A DNA stretch of 64,000 bases from Citromicrobium bathyomarinum (GTDB lineage Bacteria > Pseudomonadota > Alphaproteobacteria > Sphingomonadales > Sphingomonadaceae), in the NCBI RefSeq assembly GCF_021021475.1, contig NZ_JAINWL010000004.1, positions 62,001 to 126,000 on the forward strand, given 5' to 3'. Shown here piece after piece: positions 9,123-19,850 of this stretch; positions within the stretch are counted from its first letter, which is position 1, and each line of letters begins with the position of its first letter. Below the pieces are notes generated by a model that saw only the letters and a list, made by a program, of their open reading frames with translations, was not told the DNA's origin and did no database searches. The position numbers and the translations under genes are program-made.

Positions 9123-9201
9123 GCCACCTCCTTAAGGCGGGGAGTTAGGTGGAACATTAGCGGAACGCAAGTTGCCATTCATACCCCTCCCCCTCTAGAA
9201 T

Positions 9202-11523
9202 ATGACCATGCGGCAAAAGGAATTGAGGATCGGTCTTGTCTGCTACGGCGGGGTCAGCCTCGCCGTTTACATGCATGGCGTGACCAAGGAGGTGTGGAAC
9301 CTGGCGCGCGCCAGCCGCGACTTCCATACACCCGGCCATTCCAGCCACGGGGTCGCGGGCGAATACCGCCGCCTGCTCGACCTGCTTGCCGACCGCCACG
9401 ATCTGCGCCTGCGCGTGCTGCCCGACATTTTCAGCGGCGCGAGCGCGGGCGGGATCAACGCGGTGTTTCTGGCGCAGGCGATCTTCTCCGGCCGGTCGCT
9501 GGAGCCGCTGACCAACCTGTGGCTCGACAATGCCGATATCGACCGACTGACCGCGGAGGACGCGCGGCCTGGCTGGCGCTTTGCCAAGGTGTGGGCGCAG
9601 CCGCTCGCCACCTTCGTGCTCAGGCGGCCGGGCAATCTGGTGTCCGAAAGTGTCGCGCCCGAGACACGCTCCGAAGTGCGCGAGAAAGTCTCCAAGCTGG
9701 TGCGTGGGCGCTGGTTCCAGCCGCCGTTCTCCGGCGAGACGATGTCGCGCATGCTGCTCGAAGCGCTGGAGGCGATGGATGGCTCACCCGCCGACGGGCC
9801 GCTGCTGCCGCCGGGCCACCCGGTCGATCTCTACGTGCCGACCACGGACTTCCACGGCTACCTCGCCCGGCTGCGGCTCAACAGTCCGCCGGTGGTGCTG
9901 GAGAGCGAGCATCGCATGCCGATCTCCTTCACCGGGCGCACGCCGGAGCTTGCCGGGGGCTGGCTTGCCGATCCGCTCGAACTGACCTTCGCCGCGCGCG
10001 CGACCGCCAGTTTCCCGGGCGCCTTCCCGCCGCTGCAGGTGGGCGAGATCGATACGATCGCGGCGGAGAAGAACCTGTCGTGGCATTCGCGCGACCGGTT
10101 CCTTCGCCGAGTCATGCCGGTGCATTGCGACGACGGGTCCGCGGAAGGCGTCTCGCTGATCGACGGGTCGGTGCTGGTCAATCGCCCGTTCGAAGGCGCG
10201 ATCGACGCGCTGCGCGGGCGGCCTGCGGTGCGCGAGGTGGAGCGGCGCTTTGCCTATGTCGATCCGCGGCCCGAGCGATACATGCGCGACAGGGAGAAGA
10301 TGCGCGCGCCGGTCGGCTTTTTCGAGAACATCTTCGGCTCGCTCTCCACCCTCCCCCGCGAACAGCCGATCCGCGACAACCTGGAGGTGATCGGCGAGCA
10401 ATCGCGCCATGCCGCGCGGCTTCAGGCGATGATCGCCGAACTGCGCCCGCAGGTGGAGGGCGCGGTCGAAAAGCTGTTCGACCGCACGGTGTTCTTCGAC
10501 CGGCCCACGCCGAAGCGGCTGTCCAACTGGCGCAGGAAGGCGCAGCAGGCGGCGGCGGAACAGGCGGGTTATACCTTCGCAGGCTATGCCGAGCTGAAAT
10601 ATGTCGGGATCGTCGAGCGGATCGCGGAGCTGGCGCGCAAGGCCGCGCCCAGGGATGCCGAGCCCGATCCGCAGGTGCTCGCGGTGGTGCTGCGCGCCTG
10701 TCTGCGCGAGCGGGGGCTGGAAACGCTCGGCGGGGCGACCGGCGGGGCGAGCCCGGGGGCGATCGACTTCTTCCGCACCTATGATCTGGCGTTCCGTATC
10801 CGCCGTCTGCGCCTGCTCGCCCGCCGCACCGCGCGCGACTGGGAGGCGGACCCGGAGATCCCCAACGAGGCGCTCGATAGCGCGCGCGAGGCGATCTACA
10901 CGATCCTGTCCGCCTATTTCGAGCGGGATGGGCTGAGCCCAATGGGCCCGGAGTTCCGCGATCTGGCGCGCAATGCGGTGTCCGATCCGGGCGCGCTGCT
11001 CGATCATATTGCGCAGCGGCGCGGGCTGAAGGATCTGGATACGCAGGCCGAAGAGGCGCTGTCGCTCGCGCTGAGCGATATGCCCCGCAGCCTGCGCCGG
11101 CGCATGATGTATGCCTATCTCGGCTTCCCGTTCTACGATGTCGCCACGCTGCCGATCCTCGGCACGCAGGGGATGAACGAGTTCGAGCCGGTCAAGGTCG
11201 ACCGGATCAGCCCCGAGGACGCCCAGGCGATCCGCGAAGGCGGTGCGGCGGAGACGCTGCGGGGAATCGAATTCTACGACTTCGGCGCCTTCTTCAGCCG
11301 CGCCTATCGCGAGAACGATTATCTGTGGGGCCGCCTGCATGGCTGCGAGCGGATGATCGACATCGTGCTGTCGACCAGCGACGAGGCGATTCCCTTCGAG
11401 GAACGCCGCGCGATCCTGCGCAGCGCCTTCCTCGCCATCATCGAGGAAGAGCGCGAGGCGAAGCGCTGCGCGGACGGAACGCTGAAGGCCTTGCGCGACG
11501 AGATCGAGGCGCGGCTAGGATAG
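9202..11523 (+). CDS. Large patatin-like phospholipase-domain protein
   Basis: The product is 773 aa. The N-terminal half is a patatin domain: an oxyanion motif near CYGGVSLAVYMHG, the nucleophile serine in FSGASAGGIN (GxSxG), and the catalytic Asp in LIDGSVLVN. The remaining 400 residues form an all-helical region matching the long patatin-related family (TIGR03607, DUF3376-like C-terminus), so it probably hydrolyses acyl esters of lipids. There is no signal peptide. ATG codons at 9202 and 9208 are both possible starts. It converges on dnaJ with a 9-base gap. Confidence 0.88.
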   Translation: MTMRQKELRIGLVCYGGVSLAVYMHGVTKEVWNLARASRDFHTPGHSSHGVAGEYRRLLDLLADRHDLRLRVLPDIFSGASAGGINAVFLAQAIFSGRSLEPLTNLWLDNADIDRLTAEDARPGWRFAKVWAQPLATFVLRRPGNLVSESVAPETRSEVREKVSKLVRGRWFQPPFSGETMSRMLLEALEAMDGSPADGPLLPPGHPVDLYVPTTDFHGYLARLRLNSPPVVLESEHRMPISFTGRTPELAGGWLADPLELTFAARATASFPGAFPPLQVGEIDTIAAEKNLSWHSRDRFLRRVMPVHCDDGSAEGVSLIDGSVLVNRPFEGAIDALRGRPAVREVERRFAYVDPRPERYMRDREKMRAPVGFFENIFGSLSTLPREQPIRDNLEVIGEQSRHAARLQAMIAELRPQVEGAVEKLFDRTVFFDRPTPKRLSNWRRKAQQAAAEQAGYTFAGYAELKYVGIVERIAELARKAAPRDAEPDPQVLAVVLRACLRERGLETLGGATGGASPGAIDFFRTYDLAFRIRRLRLLARRTARDWEADPEIPNEALDSAREAIYTILSAYFERDGLSPMGPEFRDLARNAVSDPGALLDHIAQRRGLKDLDTQAEEALSLALSDMPRSLRRRMMYAYLGFPFYDVATLPILGTQGMNEFEPVKVDRISPEDAQAIREGGAAETLRGIEFYDFGAFFSRAYRENDYLWGRLHGCERMIDIVLSTSDEAIPFEERRAILRSAFLAIIEEEREAKRCADGTLKALRDEIEARLG

Positions 11524-11532
11524 CGCGGGGCT

Positions 11533-12648
11533 TCAGGCCCCGAACGCATCCTTGATCCGGTCGAAGAAGCCGCGGCTTTCGGGGCATTCCTCACCCGTCT
11601 CCGTCTCGCTGAATTCTTCGAGGATCTCGCGCTGGCGTTTGGTCAGCTTGGTCGGCGTTTCCACCGTGATCTCCGCGACCAGATCGCCCCGCCCGCGCCC
11701 TTGCAGCACGGGCATGCCCGCGCCGCGACGGCGCAGCTGCTTGCCCGACTGGATGCCGGCGGGAATCTCGATCGTGTTGGTCGACCCGTCGAGGTCGGGA
11801 ATTTCGACCTTTCCACCCAGCGCGGCGGTGGTGAAGCTGATCGGGACGCGCGCAATCAGGTTCGATCCGTCGCGTGCGAACACGCTGTGCGCGCGGATGT
11901 GGATGAAGATGTAGAGATCGCCCGGAGGCGCGCCGCGCGGACCAGCCTCTCCCTTGCCGGACAGGCGGATGCGGGTGCCGGTATCGACGCCCGGCGGAAT
12001 ATCGACCGAGAGCGACTGCGGCGCATCGACGCGACCGTCCCCTCGACAATTGCGGCAGGGGGTCTCGATCACCTCGCCGCGACCGTGGCAATTGGGGCAT
12101 GGCCGCTCGACCACGAACAGGCCCTGCTGCGCACGCACCTTGCCGTAGCCCGCGCACATGTTGCACGCCCGCGTGCCGGTGCCCGGCTCCGCGCCGGAGC
12201 CGGTACACACCTCGCATTGCTGCGAGACTTCGATCTCGATGGTGGTCGACTTGCCGTGGAAGGCTTCTTCCAGGGTGATTTCGAGGTCGTAGCGCAGGTC
12301 CGCCCCGCGCCGTGCGCCCTGGCGCATTCCGCCAAAGGCGCTGCCGAAGATCGTTTCGAAGATATCGCCGATATCGCCGAAGTCGGCCTGATGGCCGCCA
12401 CGGCCGCCACCCCCGCCCTGCTGGAAGGCGGCATGGCCATACTGGTCGTAGGCGGCGCGTTTCTGAGGGTCTTTCAACACCTCATAGGCAGCGCCGATCG
12501 CCTTGAAGCGCGCCTCAGCCTCGGCATCGCCGGGGTTGCGATCGGGGTGATACTGCATCGCCATCTTGCGATAGGCAGCCTTGATCGCCGCCGCATCCGC
12601 ATCGCGCGAGACGCCAAGCAATTCGTAAAGATCGGGTTCGGAAGCCAT
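11533..12648 (-). CDS. dnaJ: Chaperone protein DnaJ
   Basis: This is the Hsp40 co-chaperone of DnaK. It has an N-terminal J domain with HPD at residues 34-36, a Gly/Phe-rich linker (QQGGGGGRGGH), four CxxCxGxG zinc motifs (CEVCTGSG, CNMCAGYG, CPNCHGRG, CRNCRGDG), and a C-terminal substrate-binding region. At 371 aa it is full length. It lies 86 bases downstream of dnaK with a hairpin between them, a classic dnaKJ operon. Confidence 0.98.
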   Translation of the reverse strand: MASEPDLYELLGVSRDADAAAIKAAYRKMAMQYHPDRNPGDAEAEARFKAIGAAYEVLKDPQKRAAYDQYGHAAFQQGGGGGRGGHQADFGDIGDIFETIFGSAFGGMRQGARRGADLRYDLEITLEEAFHGKSTTIEIEVSQQCEVCTGSGAEPGTGTRACNMCAGYGKVRAQQGLFVVERPCPNCHGRGEVIETPCRNCRGDGRVDAPQSLSVDIPPGVDTGTRIRLSGKGEAGPRGAPPGDLYIFIHIRAHSVFARDGSNLIARVPISFTTAALGGKVEIPDLDGSTNTIEIPAGIQSGKQLRRRGAGMPVLQGRGRGDLVAEITVETPTKLTKRQREILEEFSETETGEECPESRGFFDRIKDAFGA

Positions 12649-12678
12649 TATTCAGAGCACCGGTGCAACAAACATAGG

Positions 12679-12715
12679 CGGGCCCGCGCAGGCCGGGTGG
12701 TCTGCGCGGAGCCCG
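12679..12715 (-). terminator. Hairpin between dnaK and dnaJ (attenuator or processing site)
   Basis: The inverted repeat CGGGC/GCCCG encloses CGCGCAG/CTGCGCG, giving a two-part GC stem with a 10-base loop. Read on the minus strand it is followed by a moderately T-rich tract (TATGTTTGTTG). It could partly terminate dnaK transcripts or stabilise the dnaK mRNA end. This is seen in sequence only; function is inferred. Confidence 0.45.
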
Positions 12716-12734
12716 TTTCTCATGACCGTCCGGC

Positions 12735-14687
<1,953 letters not shown>

Positions 14688-14778
14688 GATACCCCGCATC
14701 CGTTTGGCTATGTTGGACACTGCCCTTCGCGACACCCCCGTCAGTGGGCGATGCCGCTCGGCAGCTCTGGTTGAGCCG

Positions 14779-14809
14779 CGGATATAGGTGCGCTTGTTCT
14801 TGGCACAAG
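14779..14809 (-). promoter_or_regulatory. Sigma-32 (RpoH) heat-shock promoter of dnaK
   Basis: On the minus strand CTTG (14806-14809) is followed after 17 bases by CCTATATCCG (14779-14788). The alpha-proteobacterial RpoH consensus is CTTG-N17/18-CYTATNTNNG, so every defined position matches. It sits 92 bases upstream of the dnaK ATG and faces dnaK. Confidence 0.85.
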
Positions 14810-14861
14810 AGATGCCAGCGCCTAGTCGTCAGGCGGGACACAACCTTGGGAGGAGCCTGAC

Positions 14862-15326
14862 ATGAAATCGATTTACCTCGCCTGCGCACTTGGCCTTGGT
14901 GCCGTGACACTGGCCGGATGCGATCAGAAACCCGCCGAGGAAGAGGTTGCAGCCGCACCGCTGACCGCGAGCGAAGGCAAGCTGTTCCTGCCCGCCGTCT
15001 CAGGCAATCCGGGCGCGGTCTATTTCAAGCTGGAGAACCCGGGCGACAGGGCGATTTCGGTCCGCAAGGCCGACGTGGAAGGCGCGGGAAGCGCGGAATT
15101 GCACGACTATATGGAATATGACGATACCGAGATGGGATCGATCGGCGTGGTCACCGTGCAGCCGGGCGAAACGGTCTCCTTCGAACCGGGCGGCAAGCAC
15201 GTGATGGCGTTCGACCTCTCGCCCGAGCTCAAGCCCGAAAGCGTCACCTCGGTCACCCTGACCATGGCCGGGGGCAAGACGATGTCGTTCGATGTCGACG
15301 TGCTGCCCGCCGACGCGGAACGCTGA
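14862..15326 (+). CDS. PCu(A)C-type periplasmic copper chaperone lipoprotein
   Basis: The product is 154 aa with a lipoprotein signal (lipobox LAGC, Cys about residue 20). The copper-binding motif H-(M)-X10-M-X21-H-X-M is visible as ELHDYMEYDDTEMGS followed by GGKHVMAF. The family delivers Cu(I) to cytochrome oxidase in the periplasm. A GGGAGGAGCC ribosome site precedes the ATG. It is divergent from dnaK. Confidence 0.88.
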   Translation: MKSIYLACALGLGAVTLAGCDQKPAEEEVAAAPLTASEGKLFLPAVSGNPGAVYFKLENPGDRAISVRKADVEGAGSAELHDYMEYDDTEMGSIGVVTVQPGETVSFEPGGKHVMAFDLSPELKPESVTSVTLTMAGGKTMSFDVDVLPADAER

Positions 15327-15349
15327 AGCGCGGCCAATCGACGAGCGTC

Positions 15350-15877
15350 ATGGATCACCCGATAGATGCCGAGACGCATGAAACCCGCGTCGCTCCCTGC
15401 CCTGCGGGTGGGGAGCGGCGGCTGACGCCGGGCGAGGTGGCGCTGGCGCAATCGGTGTTCGGCACCGCGATCGATTATCGCAAGGTCACCATCCGGCGGC
15501 GCAAGTGGGCGTTCTTCCAGCCCAAGAACACCACCATGGCCCCGCGCGGCCACCTGCATTTCCACCCGGATGCGGCAGGATATTGCGACGATTTTTCCGC
15601 CGGAAATCACCATTCGCAGGGCCATTTCATACATGAGATGACGCATGTGTGGCAGACCCAGACCAGGGGCGAGTGGTACCTGCCGCTCCACCGCCATCCC
15701 TGGTGCCGCTACGACTACAGCATCAAACCGGGCTGGGGCCTCGAAAAATACGGGATCGAGCAGCAGGCGGAGATCGTGAAGCACGCCTTCTGGCTGAGGA
15801 ACGGCGTGCGCGTGGCAGGCATCGCCAGCCGCGAGACCTATGATCTGCTGGTGCGCTTTCCCGGGGCAAAGCCTTGA
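15350..15877 (+). CDS. Putative zinc-metallopeptidase-like protein (vgr-related)
   Basis: The product is 175 aa without a signal peptide. A central HEMTHVWQ is an HExxH-type motif with Met and Thr in the variable positions, flanked by His-rich segments (HLHFHPDAAGY, NHHSQGHF, LHRHPW). A conserved C-terminal part (YGIEQQAEIVKHAF) may supply the third zinc ligand, Glu. Similar proteins in this group are often labelled vgr-related, but I see no VgrG domains here. Activity is not shown. The next gene starts within its stop codon. Confidence 0.72.
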   Translation: MDHPIDAETHETRVAPCPAGGERRLTPGEVALAQSVFGTAIDYRKVTIRRRKWAFFQPKNTTMAPRGHLHFHPDAAGYCDDFSAGNHHSQGHFIHEMTHVWQTQTRGEWYLPLHRHPWCRYDYSIKPGWGLEKYGIEQQAEIVKHAFWLRNGVRVAGIASRETYDLLVRFPGAKP

Positions 15878-16446
15878 CCGATTACGAGTTTATCTTCGCG
15901 CTCTACGCGCTGCTCCTCGGCCTCTCGCTGGTCGAGATTCTCTCCGGCCTCGGGCGCACGCTGGAATTGCGTTTCGCGAGCGATGCCGGGGGGGAGCGGT
16001 TCTCGATCGGCTGGCTGACGCCGCTGCTCGCCGTGTTCGTCATCCTCGACCTGCTGTCGTTCTGGATGTTCTCGTGGACGGTGCGCGATGTGATGGCGGT
16101 CAATCCCGCCACTCTGCTCGCCGTGGTCGGCTTCGCGAGCGCCTATTACCTCGCGGCAAGGCTCGTGTTCCCCGGCGACCCGGAGCGTTTCCGCGATCTC
16201 GACACGCATTATTTCCGCGTATGCCGCACGGTGATCGCGATGCTGATCTCGCTAGTTTTCGTGCAGTGGGCCTTTCTGCTCAGTCTGCCGCAGCTACGAG
16301 AGCATCTGCTAACCGCGACGAGCATCGGGATTACCGCGTTGTTCGTCGGATTGATGGGCGCCCTGCTGTTCGTTCGGAACCGCCGGATCCACGCGGTGCT
16401 GCTGGTCGCGCTGATCATCCGCTATCTGGTGATCTATCTGCGATGA
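15874..16446 (+). CDS. Hypothetical membrane protein (five or six helices)
   Basis: The product is 190 aa and mostly hydrophobic, with helices near residues 5-25, 45-70, 80-100, 115-140, 145-165 and 170-188. The start appears to be TTG at 15874, overlapping the upstream stop (TTGA); the next in-frame Met is far inside helix 2. No family is recognised. The overlap suggests translational coupling with the HEMTH protein. Confidence 0.65.
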   Translation: MTDYEFIFALYALLLGLSLVEILSGLGRTLELRFASDAGGERFSIGWLTPLLAVFVILDLLSFWMFSWTVRDVMAVNPATLLAVVGFASAYYLAARLVFPGDPERFRDLDTHYFRVCRTVIAMLISLVFVQWAFLLSLPQLREHLLTATSIGITALFVGLMGALLFVRNRRIHAVLLVALIIRYLVIYLR

Positions 16447-16537
16447 CGTAGCGTCATGGCTTGAGCGGCCCCGCGCCGCTTGTTAGTCGATGCGCCGTCC
16501 GGGCGGCCCAACCCGCGCCCGGCGAATGGTCCCAACA

Positions 16538-17701
16538 ATGGAGCTGAGCAATTACGGCATGTCGCGGGAACGCGGCTACCTTTCGCATTACGAAATCGAC
16601 ACGATCACCCTCCCCACCCAGTTCGCCCCGATCGTGGAAGCGGCAGGCAATCTTTCCGCCCTGCTGACCACCGGCCGAGTACGCCACTGGCTGGACGCGC
16701 TGCCCGATCCGCAGATCGGCGAATGGGCGAAGGACGCGCCCGAGGAAGAAGTCCGCACCGCGATGGTGCACTATTCCTTCCTCGTGCAGGCCTATGTGTG
16801 GGGCGAGGACGATCCCCCCGCGCACCTTCCCGCCAATCTCGCCCGCCCGATGGTCGCGCTGGCCGACCGGCTCGGCCAGGCGCCGCTGCTGCCCTATTCG
16901 GGCTACGTGCTCGACAACTGGTACCGGCTCGACAAGTCCGGCCCGGTCACACTCGATAACATCGCGATGCACCAGAACTTCCTCGGCGGTGCGGACGAGA
17001 ACTGGTTCGTGCTGGTCCATGTGGCGATCGAGGCGGAGGCAGGCGTCCTGCTCGACAATGCGGCGAAGCTGGTCACCGTGTGCCGCGATGGCGACGAAGA
17101 TACCGCGCTCACCCTGCTGCGGGAGATGGATGAAGCGTGGGAGCGTATCTACGCCCACTTCGCGCGGATGCCCGAGCGGTGCGATCCGTACGTCTATTTC
17201 CACCGCGTGCGGCCCTACATCCACGGCTGGGCCAACAACCCCGCGCTGGATGGTGGGCTGGTGTACGAAGGGATCGAGAAGTTCGGCGGCAAGCCGCAGG
17301 CGTTTCGCGGGCAGACCGGGTCGCAGTCCTCCATCGTTCCGGCAATGGATGCGCTGTTTCAGGTCGGTCACAGCGACGACCCGCTCAAGAGCTTCCTCGA
17401 CGAACTGCACGCCTACCGTCCGGTCGAGCATCGGCGCTTCATCGAAGACCTCGCCGCGCAATCGACGCTGCGCAGCTTCGTCGCCGACAGTCGCAATGCG
17501 GCGCTGAAGGAAGCGTTCAACGCCTGCCTCGAACAGGCGGCGCGGTTCCGCACGCGGCATCTCGAATATGCGGCGAGCTACATCAACAAGCAGGCGGGCA
17601 GCATCGCGGGGAACGACCCCGATGTCGGCACCGGCGGCACGCCGTTCATGAAGTATCTGAAGAAGCACCGCGACGAGAACCGCGCGCAGGTGGTCGACTG
17701 A
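16538..17701 (+). CDS. Indoleamine 2,3-dioxygenase-like heme protein
   Basis: The family opens the indole ring of L-tryptophan to N-formylkynurenine using heme and O2. Signatures are an N-terminal YGMSRERGYL, the central FRGQTGSQSS, the proximal heme His in RTRHLEYAASYI (residue 341 from this start), and GTGGTPFMKYLKKHRDEN near the C-terminus. From the ATG at 16538 the protein is 387 aa; longer starts exist at 16526 and 16490, none with a good ribosome site, so the start is uncertain. No kynureninase or kynurenine formamidase gene is adjacent. A terminator follows. Confidence 0.88.
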   Translation: MELSNYGMSRERGYLSHYEIDTITLPTQFAPIVEAAGNLSALLTTGRVRHWLDALPDPQIGEWAKDAPEEEVRTAMVHYSFLVQAYVWGEDDPPAHLPANLARPMVALADRLGQAPLLPYSGYVLDNWYRLDKSGPVTLDNIAMHQNFLGGADENWFVLVHVAIEAEAGVLLDNAAKLVTVCRDGDEDTALTLLREMDEAWERIYAHFARMPERCDPYVYFHRVRPYIHGWANNPALDGGLVYEGIEKFGGKPQAFRGQTGSQSSIVPAMDALFQVGHSDDPLKSFLDELHAYRPVEHRRFIEDLAAQSTLRSFVADSRNAALKEAFNACLEQAARFRTRHLEYAASYINKQAGSIAGNDPDVGTGGTPFMKYLKKHRDENRAQVVD

Positions 17702-17707
17702 TACGAA

Positions 17708-17735
17708 AAGGGCCGCCCTTCGCGGGGCGGCCCTT
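17708..17735. terminator. Bidirectional terminator between convergent genes
   Basis: An 11-bp perfect stem (AAGGGCCGCCC/GGGCGGCCCTT) with a 6-base loop lies seven bases after the dioxygenase stop. It is bounded by A-rich and T-rich edges on either side, and the lipoprotein gene ends 20 bases further on the opposite strand. It fits a rho-independent terminator used from both sides. Confidence 0.8.
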
Positions 17736-17754
17736 CATTCAACGCATTGCGCGA

Positions 17755-18063
17755 TCAGCGACGCGGATCGGCCGGGTAGCCACGCGTGCCGAAGCAATCC
17801 TCGTCCAGATAACCGTCGCGGTCGTAACCGTCGCAGCGGTCGTTCTTGTCGACGAAATAGCCTGCCAGCGCACCCGCGGCAGCACCGGCGAGTGCGTAGC
17901 GGGCAATATCGCCACCCGTCACCGCCGCGAGGCCGGCACCGGCTGCGGCGCCCGCAAGGCCGCCTTCAGCCGAGTAGTTTTCCGCACACGCGCTGAGCGA
18001 GAGGGCGGAAATCATCGCCACGGGGATGAGGGCGAAACGGGTCTTGCTTTTGTTGGCAATCAT
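17755..18063 (-). CDS. Glycine-zipper lipoprotein
   Basis: The product is 102 aa with a lipoprotein signal (lipobox LSAC, Cys about residue 26). It then has two Gly/Ala-rich hydrophobic stretches (GGLAGAAAGAGLAAVTGG and ALAGAAAGALAGYF), the glycine-zipper 2TM layout of SlyB/Rick_17kDa-like proteins. The tail is polar and rich in Asp, Tyr and Cys (RCDGYDRDGYLDEDC). It is probably an outer-membrane or envelope-stress lipoprotein. Confidence 0.72.
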   Translation of the reverse strand: MIANKSKTRFALIPVAMISALSLSACAENYSAEGGLAGAAAGAGLAAVTGGDIARYALAGAAAGALAGYFVDKNDRCDGYDRDGYLDEDCFGTRGYPADPRR

Positions 18064-18134
18064 CGGGGGTCTCTCCTTGCACCTTGTGCTGGGTGAAAGC
18101 CCCGATAACGCTGTTTTGTTCCGCAGCTTTACGC

Positions 18135-18758
18135 TCAGTCCGGCTTCTTCGCGACACCGACCAGCGCAGGGCGCAGCAGACGATCGCGGATCAGATAGCC
18201 GGCCTGCATCTCTTGGACGACGGTGCCCGGCTCGGCCTCGTCGTTGGGGATTTCCATCATCGCCTGATGCACGTTGGGGTCGAGCGGCAGGCCCATCGCG
18301 GCAACCCGCGTCACGCCATGCTGGCCGAACACGCGGTCCAGCTCGCGCTGGGTCGCCTCGATCCCGGCGACCAGCCCCTTGAACTTGCCGTCTTCGCGCA
18401 GCTCTTCGGGGATGGAATCGATCGCGCGCGACAGGTTGTCCGAAACCGACAGGATGTCGCGGGCAAAGCCGGTCGCCGAATAGGCGCGCGTGTCGGCAAT
18501 GTCCTTCTCCATCCGGCGGCGCACGTTCTGCGTCTCGGCGCGGGCATAGAGCACTTCCTGCCGCGCGGTCTCCAGCTCTTCGTTGAGCTTCGCGACCGTT
18601 TCGGCAAGCTTGGCTACGCCCTGCTCGCTCTCGTCGTCGCCATCGTCGCCCTGGTCGCGCAGGTGTTCGGGAACGCCTGCCAGTTCACGTTCGGCTTCCG
18701 CATCGAGCTTGCTGTCGTCGCGGACAGGCTCGTCCTTGGGATCATGTTCTTCTTGCAT
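18135..18758 (-). CDS. grpE: Nucleotide exchange factor GrpE
   Basis: GrpE releases ADP from DnaK. The product is 207 aa: an acidic N-terminus, a long coiled coil (AKLNEELETARQEVLYARAETQNVRRR), and the C-terminal beta domain with the GrpE signature DPNVHQAMMEIP...VVQEMQAGYLIRDRLLRPALV. It lies 24 bases downstream of hrcA on the same strand, giving an hrcA-grpE operon. Confidence 0.97.
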   Translation of the reverse strand: MQEEHDPKDEPVRDDSKLDAEAERELAGVPEHLRDQGDDGDDESEQGVAKLAETVAKLNEELETARQEVLYARAETQNVRRRMEKDIADTRAYSATGFARDILSVSDNLSRAIDSIPEELREDGKFKGLVAGIEATQRELDRVFGQHGVTRVAAMGLPLDPNVHQAMMEIPNDEAEPGTVVQEMQAGYLIRDRLLRPALVGVAKKPD

Positions 18759-18782
18759 AGTCTTTACGTGAATTCTGCCCTG

Positions 18783-19823
18783 TTAGCCGGTCAATCGGCC
18801 CAGTGATTGTGCGGTGAAATCCACCATGGGAACGATGCGCGCGTAGTTCAAGCGCGTGGGGCCGATAACCCCCAGCACCCCCACGATGTTCCCCTCCCGA
18901 TCGCGGAAGGGGGAGGCGATAACAGACGACCCGCTGAGCGCGAAGAGGCGATTTTCGCTGCCTATGTAGATCCGCGTAGCCTGCGCCGTGCGCGCGCGCT
19001 CCAGCACCTCGGCCACCGCCTGCTTGTTCTCCAGTTCGTCGAGCAGTTGCCGCACCCGCTCGACATCGCCGACCGCCTCGTCGTCGAGCAGCTTGGCCTG
19101 CCCGCGCACGATCAGCACCGGGTTGCGGTCTGGCGCCTCGCTCCACATCGCGATCCCGCGCCGCACCAGGTTGCTGCTTGCCGCGTCCAGCGCGCTGCGC
19201 CCGCCGTCGATCTCGTGCTCGATTTCCTTCAGCGCTTCGCCAAGGCTGCGATTGGCGAGGCGGGCGGAAAGATAGTTGGACGCCCTGTCCAGCGTGGCGC
19301 TGTCGACCCCCTCTAGTTCGATCAGCCGGTTCTCGATCTGCCCGTTCGCATCGACCAGCACCGCGAGCGCGCGCGCGGCGTCCAGCGGGACGAAACTCAT
19401 CTGCGCCAGCCGCCGCTCCGCCGTGGGCACGAACACCATGCCCGCCGCGCCCGACAGGTCGGACAGCATAGCACTGGCCGCCTCCAGCCGCGCTTCCAGC
19501 GGGCCGGGATCGCCCAGCTTGGCCTCGATCGCGCGGCGCTCGTCCTCGCTCGGCTGGGTGATCTGCATCATCCCGTCGACGAACAGGCGTAGGCCCGTCT
19601 CGGTCGGCTTGCGCCCGGCGGACACATGCGGCGCGGCCAGCAGGCCCAGCTTTTCGAGATCTGCCAGCACGCTGCGGATAGAAGCGGGCGAGAGGTCGAC
19701 CGCCCCACCCTCGGCCAGCGTCTTCGATCCGACCGGCTGCCCCGTCGCCAGATACTGCTCCACCACCACGCGAAAGATGTCGCGCGTCCGGGCGGTCAGT
19801 TCGGTTAGCGGCGGGGTGCTCAT
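18783..19823 (-). CDS. hrcA: Heat-inducible transcription repressor HrcA
   Basis: HrcA represses groE-type heat-shock genes by binding CIRCE elements. The N-terminal winged helix is seen in LTARTRDIFRVVVEQYLATGQPVGSKTLAE...LSPASIRSVLADLEKLGLL, then HVSAGRKPTETGLRLFVD, a GAF-like dimerisation domain, and a C-terminal segment ending VIGPTRLNYARIVPMVDFTAQSLGRL. No CIRCE inverted repeat was seen upstream of hrcA, grpE or dnaK, so its targets probably lie outside the window. Confidence 0.96.
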   Translation of the reverse strand: MSTPPLTELTARTRDIFRVVVEQYLATGQPVGSKTLAEGGAVDLSPASIRSVLADLEKLGLLAAPHVSAGRKPTETGLRLFVDGMMQITQPSEDERRAIEAKLGDPGPLEARLEAASAMLSDLSGAAGMVFVPTAERRLAQMSFVPLDAARALAVLVDANGQIENRLIELEGVDSATLDRASNYLSARLANRSLGEALKEIEHEIDGGRSALDAASSNLVRRGIAMWSEAPDRNPVLIVRGQAKLLDDEAVGDVERVRQLLDELENKQAVAEVLERARTAQATRIYIGSENRLFALSGSSVIASPFRDREGNIVGVLGVIGPTRLNYARIVPMVDFTAQSLGRLTG

Positions 19824-19850
19824 GCTCGGTGGTTCAGCCTTGTTCGCAGC

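Noticed and set aside
7899-10784. 961-codon plus-strand frame across radA and the patatin-like gene
   Set aside because: The first part is antisense to radA, the second is out of frame with the patatin-like gene; the composition is low-complexity Arg/Ala/His.
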